NCBI RefSeq assembly: GCF_900497695.1 | Contig: NZ_UIDD01000012.1 | Coordinates: 126,501-190,500 of the forward strand | DNA from: Pseudomonas wadenswilerensis | GTDB taxonomy: Bacteria > Pseudomonadota > Gammaproteobacteria > Pseudomonadales > Pseudomonadaceae | Reading direction: 5' to 3' | Length of the DNA: 64,000 nucleotides | Part shown: positions 26,028-35,506 of the stretch, in pieces | How the letters are laid out: each line of letters begins with the position of its first letter | Position numbering within the stretch: the stretch's first letter is position 1 | Program-made: the position numbers and the translations under genes | Notes under the pieces: generated by a model | Seen by the model: the letters and a program-made list of their open reading frames with translations, nothing else | The model's database searches: none | What the model was told of the DNA's origin: nothing

Positions 26028-28621
26028 GACTTGGCCTTGGGTTTACGTGACGCGGAGCCAGCTTTCGGCGGCCCTTTACGGTGCTTGCTCGGTTTTTCCG
26101 ACTTGCCCGACTTGGCCGCCGGCTTGCTGCCTGCGTGCTTGGCGTCGGTCATCAAGGCCTTTTTCATTTCCCGGCTCTTGCGCACTTCGGCGTTTTTCGC
26201 CGCGGCATGGGAAGGGAAATAGGCTTCGGCGGTTTCGTTCTTCTTGCTCCGGCGCGCAGGCTCTGCAGCCTTGGGCGACGCTTCAGCCTTCTTGTCGAGC
26301 ACCGGTACCGGCTTGCCGTCTTGCGGACGCACGCCTTCGCCTCGCTGCTTGCGACCAATCGGCGCCTTCAGGGTGTTCTCGGCCATCTCGAAGTCGATCT
26401 TGCGCTGCTCGAGGTCAACGCGCATTACCCGTACTTCAACGGTATCGCCCAGGCGGAAGCTGCGACCGGTACGCTCACCGGCCAGGCGATGGTGCACAGG
26501 GTCGAAGTGGTAGTAGTCGCCCGGCAACGCGCTGACATGGACCATGCCTTCGACGTAGATGTCGGTCAGCTCGACGAACAGGCCAAAACCGGTCACCGCG
26601 GTGATCACACCCGGGAAGCTCTCGCCGACGCGGTCTTTCATGTACTCGCACTTGAGCCAGTTGACCACGTCGCGGGTGGCCTCGTCGGCACGCCGCTCGC
26701 TCATCGAGCATTGCTCGCCGAGCTGCTCCAGGGTCGCCTCGTCGTACGGGTAGATGCGCGCCTTGGGGATGCTCATCGCACCGGCACGCTTGACGTGCGG
26801 GGTTTCCTGGCGCGAACGGATCACGCTGCGGATGGCCCGGTGGGTCAGCAGGTCCGGGTAGCGACGAATCGGCGACGTGAAGTGGGTGTATGCCTCGTAG
26901 TTCAGACCGAAGTGGCCATTGTTGTCGGCGCTGTACACCGCCTGGCTCAGGGAGCGCAGCATCACGGTCTGGATCAGGTGGAAATCCGGGCGGTCGGCGA
27001 TGCTCGCCAGCAGCGCCTGGTAATCCTTCGGCGACGGACCATCCTTGCCCTTGTGCAGGGACAGGCCCAGCTCGCCAAGGAAGGCCCGCAGTTTTTCCAG
27101 ACGCTCCGGTGGCGGACCGTCGTGAACACGGTACAGGGCCGGGATTTCGTGCTTCTTGAGGAACTCGGCGGTGGCCACGTTGGCCGCCAGCATGCATTCC
27201 TCGATCAGCTTGTGCGCGTCGTTGCGCACGGTCGGCCGGATTTCGGCGATCTTGCGCTCGGCACCGAAGATGATCCGGGTTTCCTGGGTTTCGAAGTCGA
27301 TCGCGCCACGGGTATGACGGGCCGCCAGCAGCACCTTGTACAGCGCATAGAGCTGCTTGAGGTCCGGCACCACTTCGCTGTACTGCTCGCGCAGTGCCTT
27401 GCCTTCGCGGGTACGGGCGTGCTCGAGCATGCTGCTGACCTTGTTGTAGGTCAGGCGCGCATGGGAGTGGATCACCGCTTCGTAGAACTGGTAATCGACC
27501 ATCTGCCCGGACTTGTTGATGGTCATTTCACAGACCATCGCCAGGCGGTCGACGTGCGGGTTCAGCGAGCACAGGCCGTTGGACAGCTCTTCGGGCAGCA
27601 TCGGCACCACGCGCTCGGGGAAGTACACCGAGTTGCCGCGCACCTGGGCTTCGGCATCCAGGGCAGAACCCAGGCGCACGTAGCTGGAGACGTCGGCGAT
27701 CGCCACGTACAGGCGCCAGCCACCGGAGAACAGGCGCAATTTGCCCAGGCTCTCGCAGTACACCGCATCGTCGAAGTCGCGGGCATCTTCACCGTCGATG
27801 GTGACGAACGGCAGATGGCGCAGGTCGACGCGGTGCTCTTTGTCTTTATCTTCGACTTCCGGCTTGAGCTTGCGCGCTTCCTTGATCACGGCTTCTGGCC
27901 AGACGTGCGGAATATCGTAGCTGCGCAGGGCAACGTCGATTTCCATACCCGGGGCCATGTAGTTGCCGATCACTTCGGTAACGTCGCCCTGAGGCTGGAA
28001 GCGCGGGGTCGGCCAGTGGGTGATCTTGACCTCGACGAACTGACCGACCCGGGCACCGCCGTTGCGACCCGGGGTGATCAGCACTTCTTGCTGGACCTTG
28101 GGGTTGTCGGGGGTGACAAAGCCGATACCGCCTTCTTCGAAGTAGCGGCCAACGATGCTTTCGTGGGCACGGGAGATTACTTCGACCACCACGCCTTCGC
28201 GGCGGCCACGGCGATCCAGGCCGGAAACCCGGGCCAGGGCGCGGTCGCCGTCGAACACCAGGCGCATTTGCGCGGGGCTGAGGAACAGGTCGTCGCTGCC
28301 GTCATCCGGGATCAGGAAACCGAAGCCGTCGCGGTGGCCGGCGATGCGGCCGAGGATCAGGTCGAGCTTGTCTACCGGGGCATAAGTGCCGCGCCGGGTA
28401 TAGATCAGCTGGCCGTCACGCTCCATCGCGCGCAGGCGGCGGCGCAGGGCTTCGATCTGGTCTTCGGTGGTCAGGCCGAACTCTTCGACCAGCTGCTCAC
28501 GGGCTGCCGGCGAACCGCGCTCGTCCAGACGCTGGAGGATCAGCTCACGGCTAGGAATAGGGTTTTCGTATTTTTCCGCTTCACGAGCGGCCTCGGGATC
28601 GAGGGTCTGCCAATCGGCCAT
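26024..28621 (-). CDS. rnr: Ribonuclease R
   Basis: An 865-residue 3'-5' exoribonuclease that degrades structured RNA. An N-terminal helix-turn-helix (REQLVEEFGLTTEDQIEALRRRL) precedes cold-shock domains (DGFGFLIPDDGSDDLF), the RNB catalytic domain (TIDGEDARDFDDAVY, the Asp-rich metal site) and a C-terminal S1 domain (VITAVTGFGLFVELTD). The last 130 residues are a Lys/Ala-rich basic tail typical of RNase R. It is cotranscribed with rlmB. A TATATA lies about 20 nt upstream but the -35 is poor. Confidence 0.96.
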   Translation of the reverse strand: MADWQTLDPEAAREAEKYENPIPSRELILQRLDERGSPAAREQLVEEFGLTTEDQIEALRRRLRAMERDGQLIYTRRGTYAPVDKLDLILGRIAGHRDGFGFLIPDDGSDDLFLSPAQMRLVFDGDRALARVSGLDRRGRREGVVVEVISRAHESIVGRYFEEGGIGFVTPDNPKVQQEVLITPGRNGGARVGQFVEVKITHWPTPRFQPQGDVTEVIGNYMAPGMEIDVALRSYDIPHVWPEAVIKEARKLKPEVEDKDKEHRVDLRHLPFVTIDGEDARDFDDAVYCESLGKLRLFSGGWRLYVAIADVSSYVRLGSALDAEAQVRGNSVYFPERVVPMLPEELSNGLCSLNPHVDRLAMVCEMTINKSGQMVDYQFYEAVIHSHARLTYNKVSSMLEHARTREGKALREQYSEVVPDLKQLYALYKVLLAARHTRGAIDFETQETRIIFGAERKIAEIRPTVRNDAHKLIEECMLAANVATAEFLKKHEIPALYRVHDGPPPERLEKLRAFLGELGLSLHKGKDGPSPKDYQALLASIADRPDFHLIQTVMLRSLSQAVYSADNNGHFGLNYEAYTHFTSPIRRYPDLLTHRAIRSVIRSRQETPHVKRAGAMSIPKARIYPYDEATLEQLGEQCSMSERRADEATRDVVNWLKCEYMKDRVGESFPGVITAVTGFGLFVELTDIYVEGMVHVSALPGDYYHFDPVHHRLAGERTGRSFRLGDTVEVRVMRVDLEQRKIDFEMAENTLKAPIGRKQRGEGVRPQDGKPVPVLDKKAEASPKAAEPARRSKKNETAEAYFPSHAAAKNAEVRKSREMKKALMTDAKHAGSKPAAKSGKSEKPSKHRKGPPKAGSASRKPKAKS

Positions 28622-28782
28622 TAGGAGGGGTTCACCTTGTCTATATAAGGGTTAGTTTGGCATAGGCGTATTGAAACCGGAAATTTCAGGCTTGGACAGC
28701 CCTGTCAGAGCCCCCTGGATGCTGCCAAAACCATCATAAGGAACAACGACTTGAATTTTTTAAGATTTTTTCAGAACGGGGG

Positions 28783-28811
28783 TTTACAGCTCTCAGAGGC
28801 ATCCGTATAGT
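28783..28811 (+). promoter_or_regulatory. Sigma-70 promoter of the tRNA-Leu genes
   Basis: TTTACA, a 17-nt spacer, then TATAGT. Transcription would start near 28818, about 70 nt before the first tRNA. Confidence 0.8.
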
Positions 28812-28887
28812 GCGCACCACAACGACGGACACCGTCGTTATAGTTGAGATGCAGCACGATGTGAAGCATCATGTTCCTCAGCGAAAT

Positions 28888-28974
28888 GCCCAGATGGTGA
28901 AATTGGTAGACACGCCAGCTTCAGGTGCTGGTGACCTTACGGTCGTGGAAGTTCGAGTCTTCTTCTGGGCACCA
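28888..28974 (+). tRNA. tRNA-Leu (anticodon CAG), copy 1
   Basis: An 87-nt class-II tRNA with encoded CCA. The acceptor arms are GCCCAGA and TCTGGGC, the anticodon loop is TTCAGGT (CAG, reading CUG codons), it has a long variable arm and the T-loop GTTCGAGTC. CUG is a heavily used Leu codon in this GC-rich genome. Confidence 0.96.
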
Positions 28975-29061
28975 ATTTCAAATCTTAGAATCGCCTCCGG
29001 CATCTGAGATTTACTGCAACACGCTACACTGTTTTCATTACAAGCTACACCGCTTCATTTT

Positions 29062-29148
29062 GCCCAGATGGTGAAATTGGTAGACACGCCAGCTTCAGGT
29101 GCTGGTGACCTTACGGTCGTGGAAGTTCGAGTCTTCTTCTGGGCACCA
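29062..29148 (+). tRNA. tRNA-Leu (anticodon CAG), copy 2
   Basis: Identical to copy 1 over all 87 nt including CCA, 87 nt further on. Both lie between one promoter and one terminator, so they are processed from a single precursor. Confidence 0.96.
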
Positions 29149-29158
29149 ATTCAGATCA

Positions 29159-29180
29159 AACCCGCGAAAGCGGGTTTTTT
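29159..29180 (+). terminator. Terminator of the tRNA-Leu transcript
   Basis: AACCCGC pairs with GCGGGTT around GAAA, followed by a run of Ts. Confidence 0.9.
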
Positions 29181-29270
29181 CGTTTCTGCCCTCCCCTTTT
29201 CCTCGCCTGCAATCCAGAAACGACCGATAGCCTGCTCATGAATTTTCCCTCACAAGGGCATTTGAGAAGC

Positions 29271-29289
29271 AATATCGATTATCATTGTT
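29271..29289. promoter_or_regulatory. Candidate Fur box
   Basis: The minus strand AACAATGATAATCGATATT matches 14 of 19 positions of GATAATGATAATCATTATC. It lies 35 nt upstream of the ATG of a ferric-iron-type binding protein, a sensible place for iron repression. Confidence 0.6.
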
Positions 29290-29324
29290 TCCAGATATGT
29301 AGCCGCAAGCGAGGAAGCACCCGC

Positions 29325-30338
29325 ATGACGTTCCGCAATAACCCCCTGTTGCGCGGCCTGGCCGTTTCTGTTTTTGCCATGGTGCTGGGTACGCCAGCCG
29401 CCATGGCCGCCGACCCTGTGGCGCTGACCCTGTACAACGGCCAGCACAAGGAAATCGGTGAAGCCATCGCCAAGGCCTACGAGGCCAAGACCGGCATCCA
29501 CATCAATATTCGCAAGGGCAGCAGCAACCAGCTGGCCAGCCAGATCATCGAAGAGGGTGATCGCTCCCCTGCCGATGTCATCTACACCGAAGAGTCGCCA
29601 CCGCTGAACAACCTCGGCGAACTGGGCCTGCTGGCCAAGATCGATGACTCGACCCTGCAGGTCCTGCCCAAGGAATACGTCGCCGCCAACGGCAGCTGGA
29701 TGGGCGTCACCGCACGCACCCGCGTGGTCGCTTTCAACCCCAAGGTGATCGACGAAAAAGACCTGCCGCCCTCAGTGATGGATTTCGCCGACCCACAATG
29801 GGACGGCAAGATCGGCTTCGTGCCGACCAGCGGCGCGTTCCAGGAACAGGCCGTGGCCATCCTCAAGCTGCACGGCCGTGACGCCGCCGAAGAATGGCTG
29901 ACCGGCCTCAAGGCCTTCGGCAAGACCTACACCAACAACATGGTTGCGCTCAAAGCCGTCGAAAATGGCGAAGTGGCTGCCGTGCTGGTGAACAACTACT
30001 ACTGGTACGCCCTGAAGAAAGAGCGCGGCCAGCTGGATTCGAAGCTCTACTACCTGGCCGATGGCGACGTCGGTGGCTTGGTGACCATTTCCAGCGCCGC
30101 TGCGGTAAAAGCCAGCAAACACCCGAAAGAAGCCCAGGCCCTGCTGGCCTGGATGGCCAGCGAAGAAGGCCAGCGGGTAATCACCCAGACCACTGCAGAG
30201 TATCCGCTGCATAAAGGCATGGTCTCGGATCAGGGCCTGAAACCATTCGAAGACCTGCGCCCGCCGAAAATCACTCCGGCCGACCTGGGTAATGCCGAAG
30301 AAGCCCTGGAGCTCGAACGCGAAGTTGGCCTGCTGTAA
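29325..30338 (+). CDS. Periplasmic ferric iron-binding protein (FbpA/HitA type)
   Basis: A 337-residue ABC solute-binding protein with a signal peptide cut near AMAA/DPVALT. The core LTLYNGQHKEIGEAIAKAYE and, late in the protein, VLVNNYYWYALKKE are typical of FbpA/SfuA/HitA; the adjacent tyrosines in NNYYWY are the ferric ligands in that family. The frame is open to 29238, but AGGAA before ATG 29325 and the signal peptide fix the start. A Fur box lies upstream. The permease ATG overlaps its stop by 1 nt (TAATG). Confidence 0.9.
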   Translation: MTFRNNPLLRGLAVSVFAMVLGTPAAMAADPVALTLYNGQHKEIGEAIAKAYEAKTGIHINIRKGSSNQLASQIIEEGDRSPADVIYTEESPPLNNLGELGLLAKIDDSTLQVLPKEYVAANGSWMGVTARTRVVAFNPKVIDEKDLPPSVMDFADPQWDGKIGFVPTSGAFQEQAVAILKLHGRDAAEEWLTGLKAFGKTYTNNMVALKAVENGEVAAVLVNNYYWYALKKERGQLDSKLYYLADGDVGGLVTISSAAAVKASKHPKEAQALLAWMASEEGQRVITQTTAEYPLHKGMVSDQGLKPFEDLRPPKITPADLGNAEEALELEREVGLL

Positions 30339-31906
30339 TGAGCGCAGCCCTGCCCGCGGCAGCACTGGCCAGCCGCTACATCCCCAAGCGCAAGCGCCCG
30401 TCGATCTGGGTGGTACTGCCAGTGTTGCTGCTGGTCGGGCTAAGCCTGTTACCCCTGCTGTATGTGGCCTTGAAAACCTGGGAAGCCGGCTGGCGCGAAG
30501 CCTTGCACCTGCTCTGGCGCCCTTTCGTTTGGGGCCTGATGCGCAACACCCTGATGCTGATGGCCGGAGTCACCCTGGCCTGCATGGCCCTGGGCGTATC
30601 CCTGGCCTGGCTGCTGGAGCGCAGTGACCTGCCCGGGCGGCGCCTGTGGGGTGTGATCCTGTGCCTGCCGTTCGCCGTGCCGGCCTTTGTCAGCGGCTTT
30701 ACCTGGGTGTCGCTGAGCCCGCGCTTCGAAGGCCTGGGCGGCGCCATCCTGGTGATGAGCCTGTCCAAGTACCCGCTGGTGTTCCTGCCGGTAGCCGCGA
30801 CCCTGCGTAACCTCGATACCTCGCTGGAAGAGTCGGCGCGCACCCTGGGGCAGACGCGCTGGGGCGTGTTCTGGCGCATCACCCTGCCGCTGCTGTGGCC
30901 GTCGATCATTGGCGGCAGCCTGCTGATTGCCCTGCACATGCTGGTGGAGTTCGGCGCCCTGTCGATTCTCGGCCTGCAGACGTTCACCACGGCGATCTAC
31001 CAGCAGTTCGAACTGGAGTTCAGCAACGCCAACGCCGCCATGCTCTCGGCGGTGCTGCTGTTCATGTGCCTGCTGATGCTCTGGCTGGAACTGCGCGTGC
31101 GCGGCAAGGCCCGGCATGTGCGGATCGGCCAGGGCGTGGCCCGGCGCGGTGCGCCGATTCGCCTGCGGGCATGGATGCCGGCAGGGCAGCTGTACTGCCT
31201 GATCCTGGCCCTGCTGGGCAGCGGCATTCCGCTGGGCATGCTCGGCTACTGGCTGAGCGTTGGTTCGTCGGCAGCCTTTCCGGTGGCTGATATCAGCCGC
31301 GCCCTGTTCTCGTCGCTGTCGCTGTCACTGGGTGGCGCCGGCTTGAGCTTGTTGCTGGCGCTGCCGGTAAGCTTCCTGGTGGTGCGCTACAAAGGTCGTC
31401 TGGCGATCTGGGCCGAGCGCCTGCCGTACCTGCTGCATGCCCTGCCCGGCCTGGTGATTGCACTGACCCTGGTGTACTTCGCCCTGCACTATGTGCCGGC
31501 GCTGTACCAGACCACCGGTTTGCTGTTGCTGGCCTACGCCCTGTTGTTCCTGCCGCTGGCCCAGGCACCGGTGCGCACAGCCTTGAACAAGGCGGCGCCG
31601 CAGCTTGAAGAAGCAGCGCGCACCCTTGGCGCGACGCAGTTCACGGCGTTCTGCCGGGTGACCCTGCCGATCATCTTCCCGGCCCTGGCGGCGGCGTTCG
31701 CGCTGGTGTTCCTGGATGCCATGAAGGAGCTGACGGCAACCCTGCTGCTCAGCCCGACCGGCATGACCACCCTGGCGACCGAGGTGTGGGCGCATACCGC
31801 CAACGTCGAGTTCGCAGCGGCAGCGCCGTATGCGGCATTGCTGATTCTGGTCTCGGGGTTGCCGGTGTATCTGCTCACTACGCGGATGTACCTGAACCGC
31901 GCGTGA
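30338..31906 (+). CDS. Ferric iron ABC transporter permease (FbpB/HitB type)
   Basis: A 522-residue inner-membrane protein made of two tandem permease halves with about twelve hydrophobic segments. Each half carries an EAA loop: EESARTLGQTRWGVFWRITLPLLWPSI (about residue 165) and EEAARTLGATQFTAFCRVTLPIIFPAL (about 425). It is translationally coupled to the binding protein. No ATPase gene follows: the next gene is a chemoreceptor on the other strand, so the transporter must borrow an ATPase from elsewhere. Confidence 0.92.
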   Translation: MSAALPAAALASRYIPKRKRPSIWVVLPVLLLVGLSLLPLLYVALKTWEAGWREALHLLWRPFVWGLMRNTLMLMAGVTLACMALGVSLAWLLERSDLPGRRLWGVILCLPFAVPAFVSGFTWVSLSPRFEGLGGAILVMSLSKYPLVFLPVAATLRNLDTSLEESARTLGQTRWGVFWRITLPLLWPSIIGGSLLIALHMLVEFGALSILGLQTFTTAIYQQFELEFSNANAAMLSAVLLFMCLLMLWLELRVRGKARHVRIGQGVARRGAPIRLRAWMPAGQLYCLILALLGSGIPLGMLGYWLSVGSSAAFPVADISRALFSSLSLSLGGAGLSLLLALPVSFLVVRYKGRLAIWAERLPYLLHALPGLVIALTLVYFALHYVPALYQTTGLLLLAYALLFLPLAQAPVRTALNKAAPQLEEAARTLGATQFTAFCRVTLPIIFPALAAAFALVFLDAMKELTATLLLSPTGMTTLATEVWAHTANVEFAAAAPYAALLILVSGLPVYLLTTRMYLNRA

Positions 31907-31931
31907 GGCCTTTGGGGCTGCTTTCGCAGCC

Positions 31932-32086
31932 CATCGCCGGCAAGGCCGGCTCCCACAATGGACCTGCATGCAACAGACCCGTGGGAGCTGCACTTGCCAG
32001 CAATCGAGCGCGAAGCGGTCGTAATTCAGGCAACACATGATGTGCTGGCTGCACCGAACTCATCGCCGGCTAGGCCGGCTCCCACA
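31932..32086. repeat. Three REP units between the iron permease and the chemoreceptor gene
   Basis: Units at about 31932-31957, 31981-32006 (inverted, more diverged) and 32061-32086 share the GCCGGC-N3-GCCGGCTCCCACA core. The third abuts the chemoreceptor stop codon. The cluster lies between convergent genes and probably ends both transcripts. Confidence 0.85.
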
Positions 32087-34021
32087 CTAGGCCCGGAACT
32101 GCCCCAGGCTGGCCTTGAGCTGCGCCGCCAGGTCGTCGAGCACCTTGCTGCTGGCGGTGGTTTGCATCACCACTTCGGCAGCCCGCTCGGCCTGAGCATG
32201 GATGGTCTGCACCCTGCCACGCACCGCCTGCGCCCCATGCGCCTGCTGCTCAGCCGCACGGGTAGCCAGGCCGATAGCCGCATGCACCTGCTCCACCGAA
32301 GCCTGCACCGACTGCTGCACCCGCGCATTGTCGCGCAGCACCAGCAAGCCTTCGCTGGCCTGGCGCCCAGCCAGGCTGATTGCCGCCACCGCTTCTTTTG
32401 CTCCTTGCTGCAAGGCACCGATATGCGCCTGGATGTCACCGGTCGAACTCTGGGTCTTGCTCGCCAGCGCCCTGACTTCATCGGCCACCACGGCAAAGCC
32501 ACGCCCGGTTTCCCCGGCCCGCGCCGCTTCGATGGCGGCGTTGAGTGCCAATAGGTTGGTCTGCTCGGCAATACCGTGGATCACCGTCAGCACCACCTCG
32601 ATCTGCTCGCTCTGCTGGGCCAGGCGTTCGATGACCTTGGAGCCGGTCTCGACCTGTCCGGCCAGGTCTTCGATGAGCTTGGCCACCTGGGTTGAAGTAC
32701 GGCTGTTCTCGTCGGTGGCCTGGCGAATATCCACCACTTGCTGCAAGGCCGATTGCATGGCCTGGCTTTCGGCCTGAGCCTCATCGGCCATGCTCGACAG
32801 GTCGCGCAGGCTGGCAGCGACTTCGTCGCGCTGCAGTTCGGCAGCGGCGTCGGCGCCGGCATTGCGCTGGGTCATGGCACCGATCTCGATGCCAGTACGC
32901 TGAGCCACCTCACCGGCTTCGCGCACGATAGGCTGCAGCTTGGCAACGAACTGGTTGACCGCCGCAGCCATGTCGCCGATCTCGTCGCGACTGTCGATGG
33001 AAACGCGCTTGGTCAGGTCACCCTCACCCGCCGCCAGGTCGTTCAGCGCAGCGATCAACAGGCGCAGCTTGTTGACCACGCGCCGGCCGAGCACCACCGC
33101 GACCACCAGCAGTACACCCAGGCCGACCAGGGCCAGCCCCACACCGATGTTCCAGCGCAGGGTTGCCGCGGCGTCCTGGACGCTTTGCGAGGTATTGGCC
33201 TGCATGCCGGCAGCGCTGGCCTGAGCCGCCTCCAGACGCGCGCGCAGGGCCTTGTTGCTGTCTGCCGCGGCGCCCACCAGGCTGTCGCCGACCAGCTGAT
33301 CGCCACTGGCAATCAACGCCGAGAAGCGTTTGTCCAGCGCCACCAGCTCGTGGTCGACCACGGCAGTGGAAACGCCCATCAGCACCTTGCCGATCTCGAC
33401 ACCATTGGGGTTGATAGGGGCCTCGACGAAATACACCGACGGATCGTTGCGCGCAGCATCCAGCACCTTGTCCAGCGCCCGCTCACCCTTGCCCTTTTCC
33501 AGCAGCGCCTGGTTGATCGGGTTCTGCCGGTTGAGATAACGGGTCAGGTGCTGCCCCTGGGCGTCGTCGTAGATGACGAACAGCACGTTAGGGTTGCGCT
33601 GGGCCCGACGGGAAAACTCCGACAGGGTCGGCACGTCGTTGTCCCACATGGCCCGCGGCGCCACCGAGGCAAGCAACTCAGCCATGTCGTTGGCCGAATC
33701 CTTGAGATTCTTCTCCAGCGTTGCCCGCAACTGCGCCTGCTCATCCTGCAGGCGCGTGGAAAGGCCTGCAGCCAGACGCTGGCGGGTACTGGCAGACAAG
33801 CTGTCGAGCCCGGAGCTTACCTCCTGGCCGGCCTGCTCGAGTTCGGCAGAAAGCTTCTGGCTGTCGGCAGCCAGACGGTTGCCCAGATCGGCCTCCAGGG
33901 CAGTCACCGTGCTCCGGGTCAGCGCGACCGCGACCAGCACCTGCACCAAAAGAGCGATACCGAGAGCAACAAAGACAGGCCGCAACAGGCGGCTTCGTAA
34001 CAGTGAGAGAACGGCGGACAC
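32087..34021 (-). CDS. Methyl-accepting chemotaxis protein
   Basis: A 644-residue chemoreceptor. TM1 lies at about residues 11-33 (PVFVALGIALLVQVLVAVAL), a periplasmic sensor of roughly 255 residues follows, TM2 begins at Trp290 (WNIGVGLALVGLGVLLVVAV), then HAMP and the signalling domain with the tip motif GIAEQTNLLALNAAIEAARAG. GAGGG lies 7 nt before GTG 34021, preferred over ATG 34048, which has no ribosome-binding site. The ligand is not predictable by eye. It is a single gene. Confidence 0.93.
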   Translation of the reverse strand: MSAVLSLLRSRLLRPVFVALGIALLVQVLVAVALTRSTVTALEADLGNRLAADSQKLSAELEQAGQEVSSGLDSLSASTRQRLAAGLSTRLQDEQAQLRATLEKNLKDSANDMAELLASVAPRAMWDNDVPTLSEFSRRAQRNPNVLFVIYDDAQGQHLTRYLNRQNPINQALLEKGKGERALDKVLDAARNDPSVYFVEAPINPNGVEIGKVLMGVSTAVVDHELVALDKRFSALIASGDQLVGDSLVGAAADSNKALRARLEAAQASAAGMQANTSQSVQDAAATLRWNIGVGLALVGLGVLLVVAVVLGRRVVNKLRLLIAALNDLAAGEGDLTKRVSIDSRDEIGDMAAAVNQFVAKLQPIVREAGEVAQRTGIEIGAMTQRNAGADAAAELQRDEVAASLRDLSSMADEAQAESQAMQSALQQVVDIRQATDENSRTSTQVAKLIEDLAGQVETGSKVIERLAQQSEQIEVVLTVIHGIAEQTNLLALNAAIEAARAGETGRGFAVVADEVRALASKTQSSTGDIQAHIGALQQGAKEAVAAISLAGRQASEGLLVLRDNARVQQSVQASVEQVHAAIGLATRAAEQQAHGAQAVRGRVQTIHAQAERAAEVVMQTTASSKVLDDLAAQLKASLGQFRA

Positions 34022-34115
34022 GAAAGAACCCTCTACTTCTGGGGCCATTAAAGTGATGGCACCGCTGGAGTGATTCTTACAGCAAAGGTTGTGCCGATCA
34101 GCCGACAGAAACGAC

Positions 34116-34139
34116 AAAGGCCCCTATCAAGGGGCCTTT
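34116..34139 (-). terminator. Terminator after purA
   Basis: AAAGGCCCCT and AGGGGCCTTT form a perfect 10-bp stem with a 4-nt loop, 20 nt beyond the purA stop. The T tract is short and interrupted in both directions. Confidence 0.8.
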
Positions 34140-34159
34140 GTCTTTACATCAGTCGCGGA

Positions 34160-35452
34160 TCAGGCGAACGGATGACGCAGCACGATGGTCTCGTTGCGGT
34201 CCGGGCCGGTGGAGATGATGTCGATCGGCGCGCCGACCAGCTCTTCCACACGCTTGATGTAGGCACGGGCGTTGGCCGGCAGTTCTTCCAGGGTCTTGGC
34301 ACCCAGGGTCGACTCGCTCCAGCCCGGCATTTCTTCGTACACCGGCTCCAGGCCGATGTAGCTGTCGGCGTCGGTCGGGGCATCGATAACGGCACCGTTC
34401 TCGTTCTTGTAGCCAACGCAGATACGGATGGTTTCCAGGCCGTCGAGCACGTCCAGCTTGGTCAGGCACAGGCCGGAGATGCTGTTGACGTCGATGGCGC
34501 GACGCAGGATCACGGCATCGAACCAGCCGCAACGACGGGCACGACCGGTGGTGGCGCCGAACTCGTGACCACGCTTGGCCAGGAAGGCACCGACGTCATC
34601 GAACAGTTCGGTCGGGAAAGGGCCCGAGCCAACGCGGGTGGTGTAGGCCTTGGTGATACCGAGGATGTAGTCCAGGTACATAGGGCCAACGCCCGAACCG
34701 GTAGCGATGCCGCCAGCGGTGGTGTTGGAGCTGGTCACGAACGGGTAGGTACCGTGGTCGATGTCCAGCAGCGAGCCCTGGGCGCCTTCGAACATGATGT
34801 CCTTGCCAGCGCGACGCAGGTTGTGCAGCTCGGCGGTGACGTCGAGCATCATCGGCTTGAGCAGCTCGGCGTATTCCATGCACTCGTCCAGGGTCTTCTG
34901 GAAGTCGATTGCAGGCTCTTTGTAGTAATTGACCAGCACGAAGTTGTGGTAGTCCAGCAGCTCGCCGAGCTTGGCAGCGAAACGCTCGCGGTGGAACAGG
35001 TCACCGATGCGCAGGCCCCGACGGGCAACCTTGTCTTCGTAGGCCGGGCCGATGCCGCGACCGGTGGTGCCGATCTTCTGCTCGCCACGGGCTTTTTCAC
35101 GAGCCTGGTCGAGGGCCACGTGGTAGGACAGGATCAGCGGGCAGGAAGGGCTGATGCGCAGGCGCTCGCGCACCGGTACGCCTTTCTCTTCCAGCTTGTT
35201 GATTTCACGCAGCAGGGCGTCAGGTGCAACCACCACGCCGTTGCCGATCAGGCACTGCACGCCTTCGCGCAGCACGCCCGAAGGGATCAGGTGCAGCACG
35301 GTTTTCTCACCGTCGATCACCAGGGTGTGACCAGCGTTGTGGCCACCCTGGTAGCGCACTACGGCGGCAGCATGTTCGGTCAGCAGATCAACGATCTTGC
35401 CTTTGCCCTCATCACCCCACTGGGTGCCCAGGACTACGACATTCTTACCCAT
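34160..35452 (-). CDS. purA: Adenylosuccinate synthetase
   Basis: A 430-residue cytosolic enzyme that joins IMP and aspartate using GTP, the first committed step to AMP. The start MGKNVVVLGTQWGDEGKGK holds the GTP-binding P-loop; QGGHNAGHT and GTTGRGIGPAYEDK follow. The frame is open upstream to 35467, but GAGGAC precedes ATG 35452. It lies 54 nt downstream of hisZ. Confidence 0.97.
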   Translation of the reverse strand: MGKNVVVLGTQWGDEGKGKIVDLLTEHAAAVVRYQGGHNAGHTLVIDGEKTVLHLIPSGVLREGVQCLIGNGVVVAPDALLREINKLEEKGVPVRERLRISPSCPLILSYHVALDQAREKARGEQKIGTTGRGIGPAYEDKVARRGLRIGDLFHRERFAAKLGELLDYHNFVLVNYYKEPAIDFQKTLDECMEYAELLKPMMLDVTAELHNLRRAGKDIMFEGAQGSLLDIDHGTYPFVTSSNTTAGGIATGSGVGPMYLDYILGITKAYTTRVGSGPFPTELFDDVGAFLAKRGHEFGATTGRARRCGWFDAVILRRAIDVNSISGLCLTKLDVLDGLETIRICVGYKNENGAVIDAPTDADSYIGLEPVYEEMPGWSESTLGAKTLEELPANARAYIKRVEELVGAPIDIISTGPDRNETIVLRHPFA

Positions 35453-35506
35453 AACACTTGTCCTCATTCGCGCAAACTTGGCGCCGGCTCGTACCGGCGG
35501 GGAATC

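Noticed and set aside
26081..28624. An 847-codon plus-strand open frame over rnr
   Set aside because: Antisense shadow of RNase R with His/Val/Asp-rich composition typical of reversed GC-rich genes.
28810..29007. A 65-codon plus-strand frame over the first tRNA-Leu
   Set aside because: It reads straight through the tRNA and has no support as a protein.
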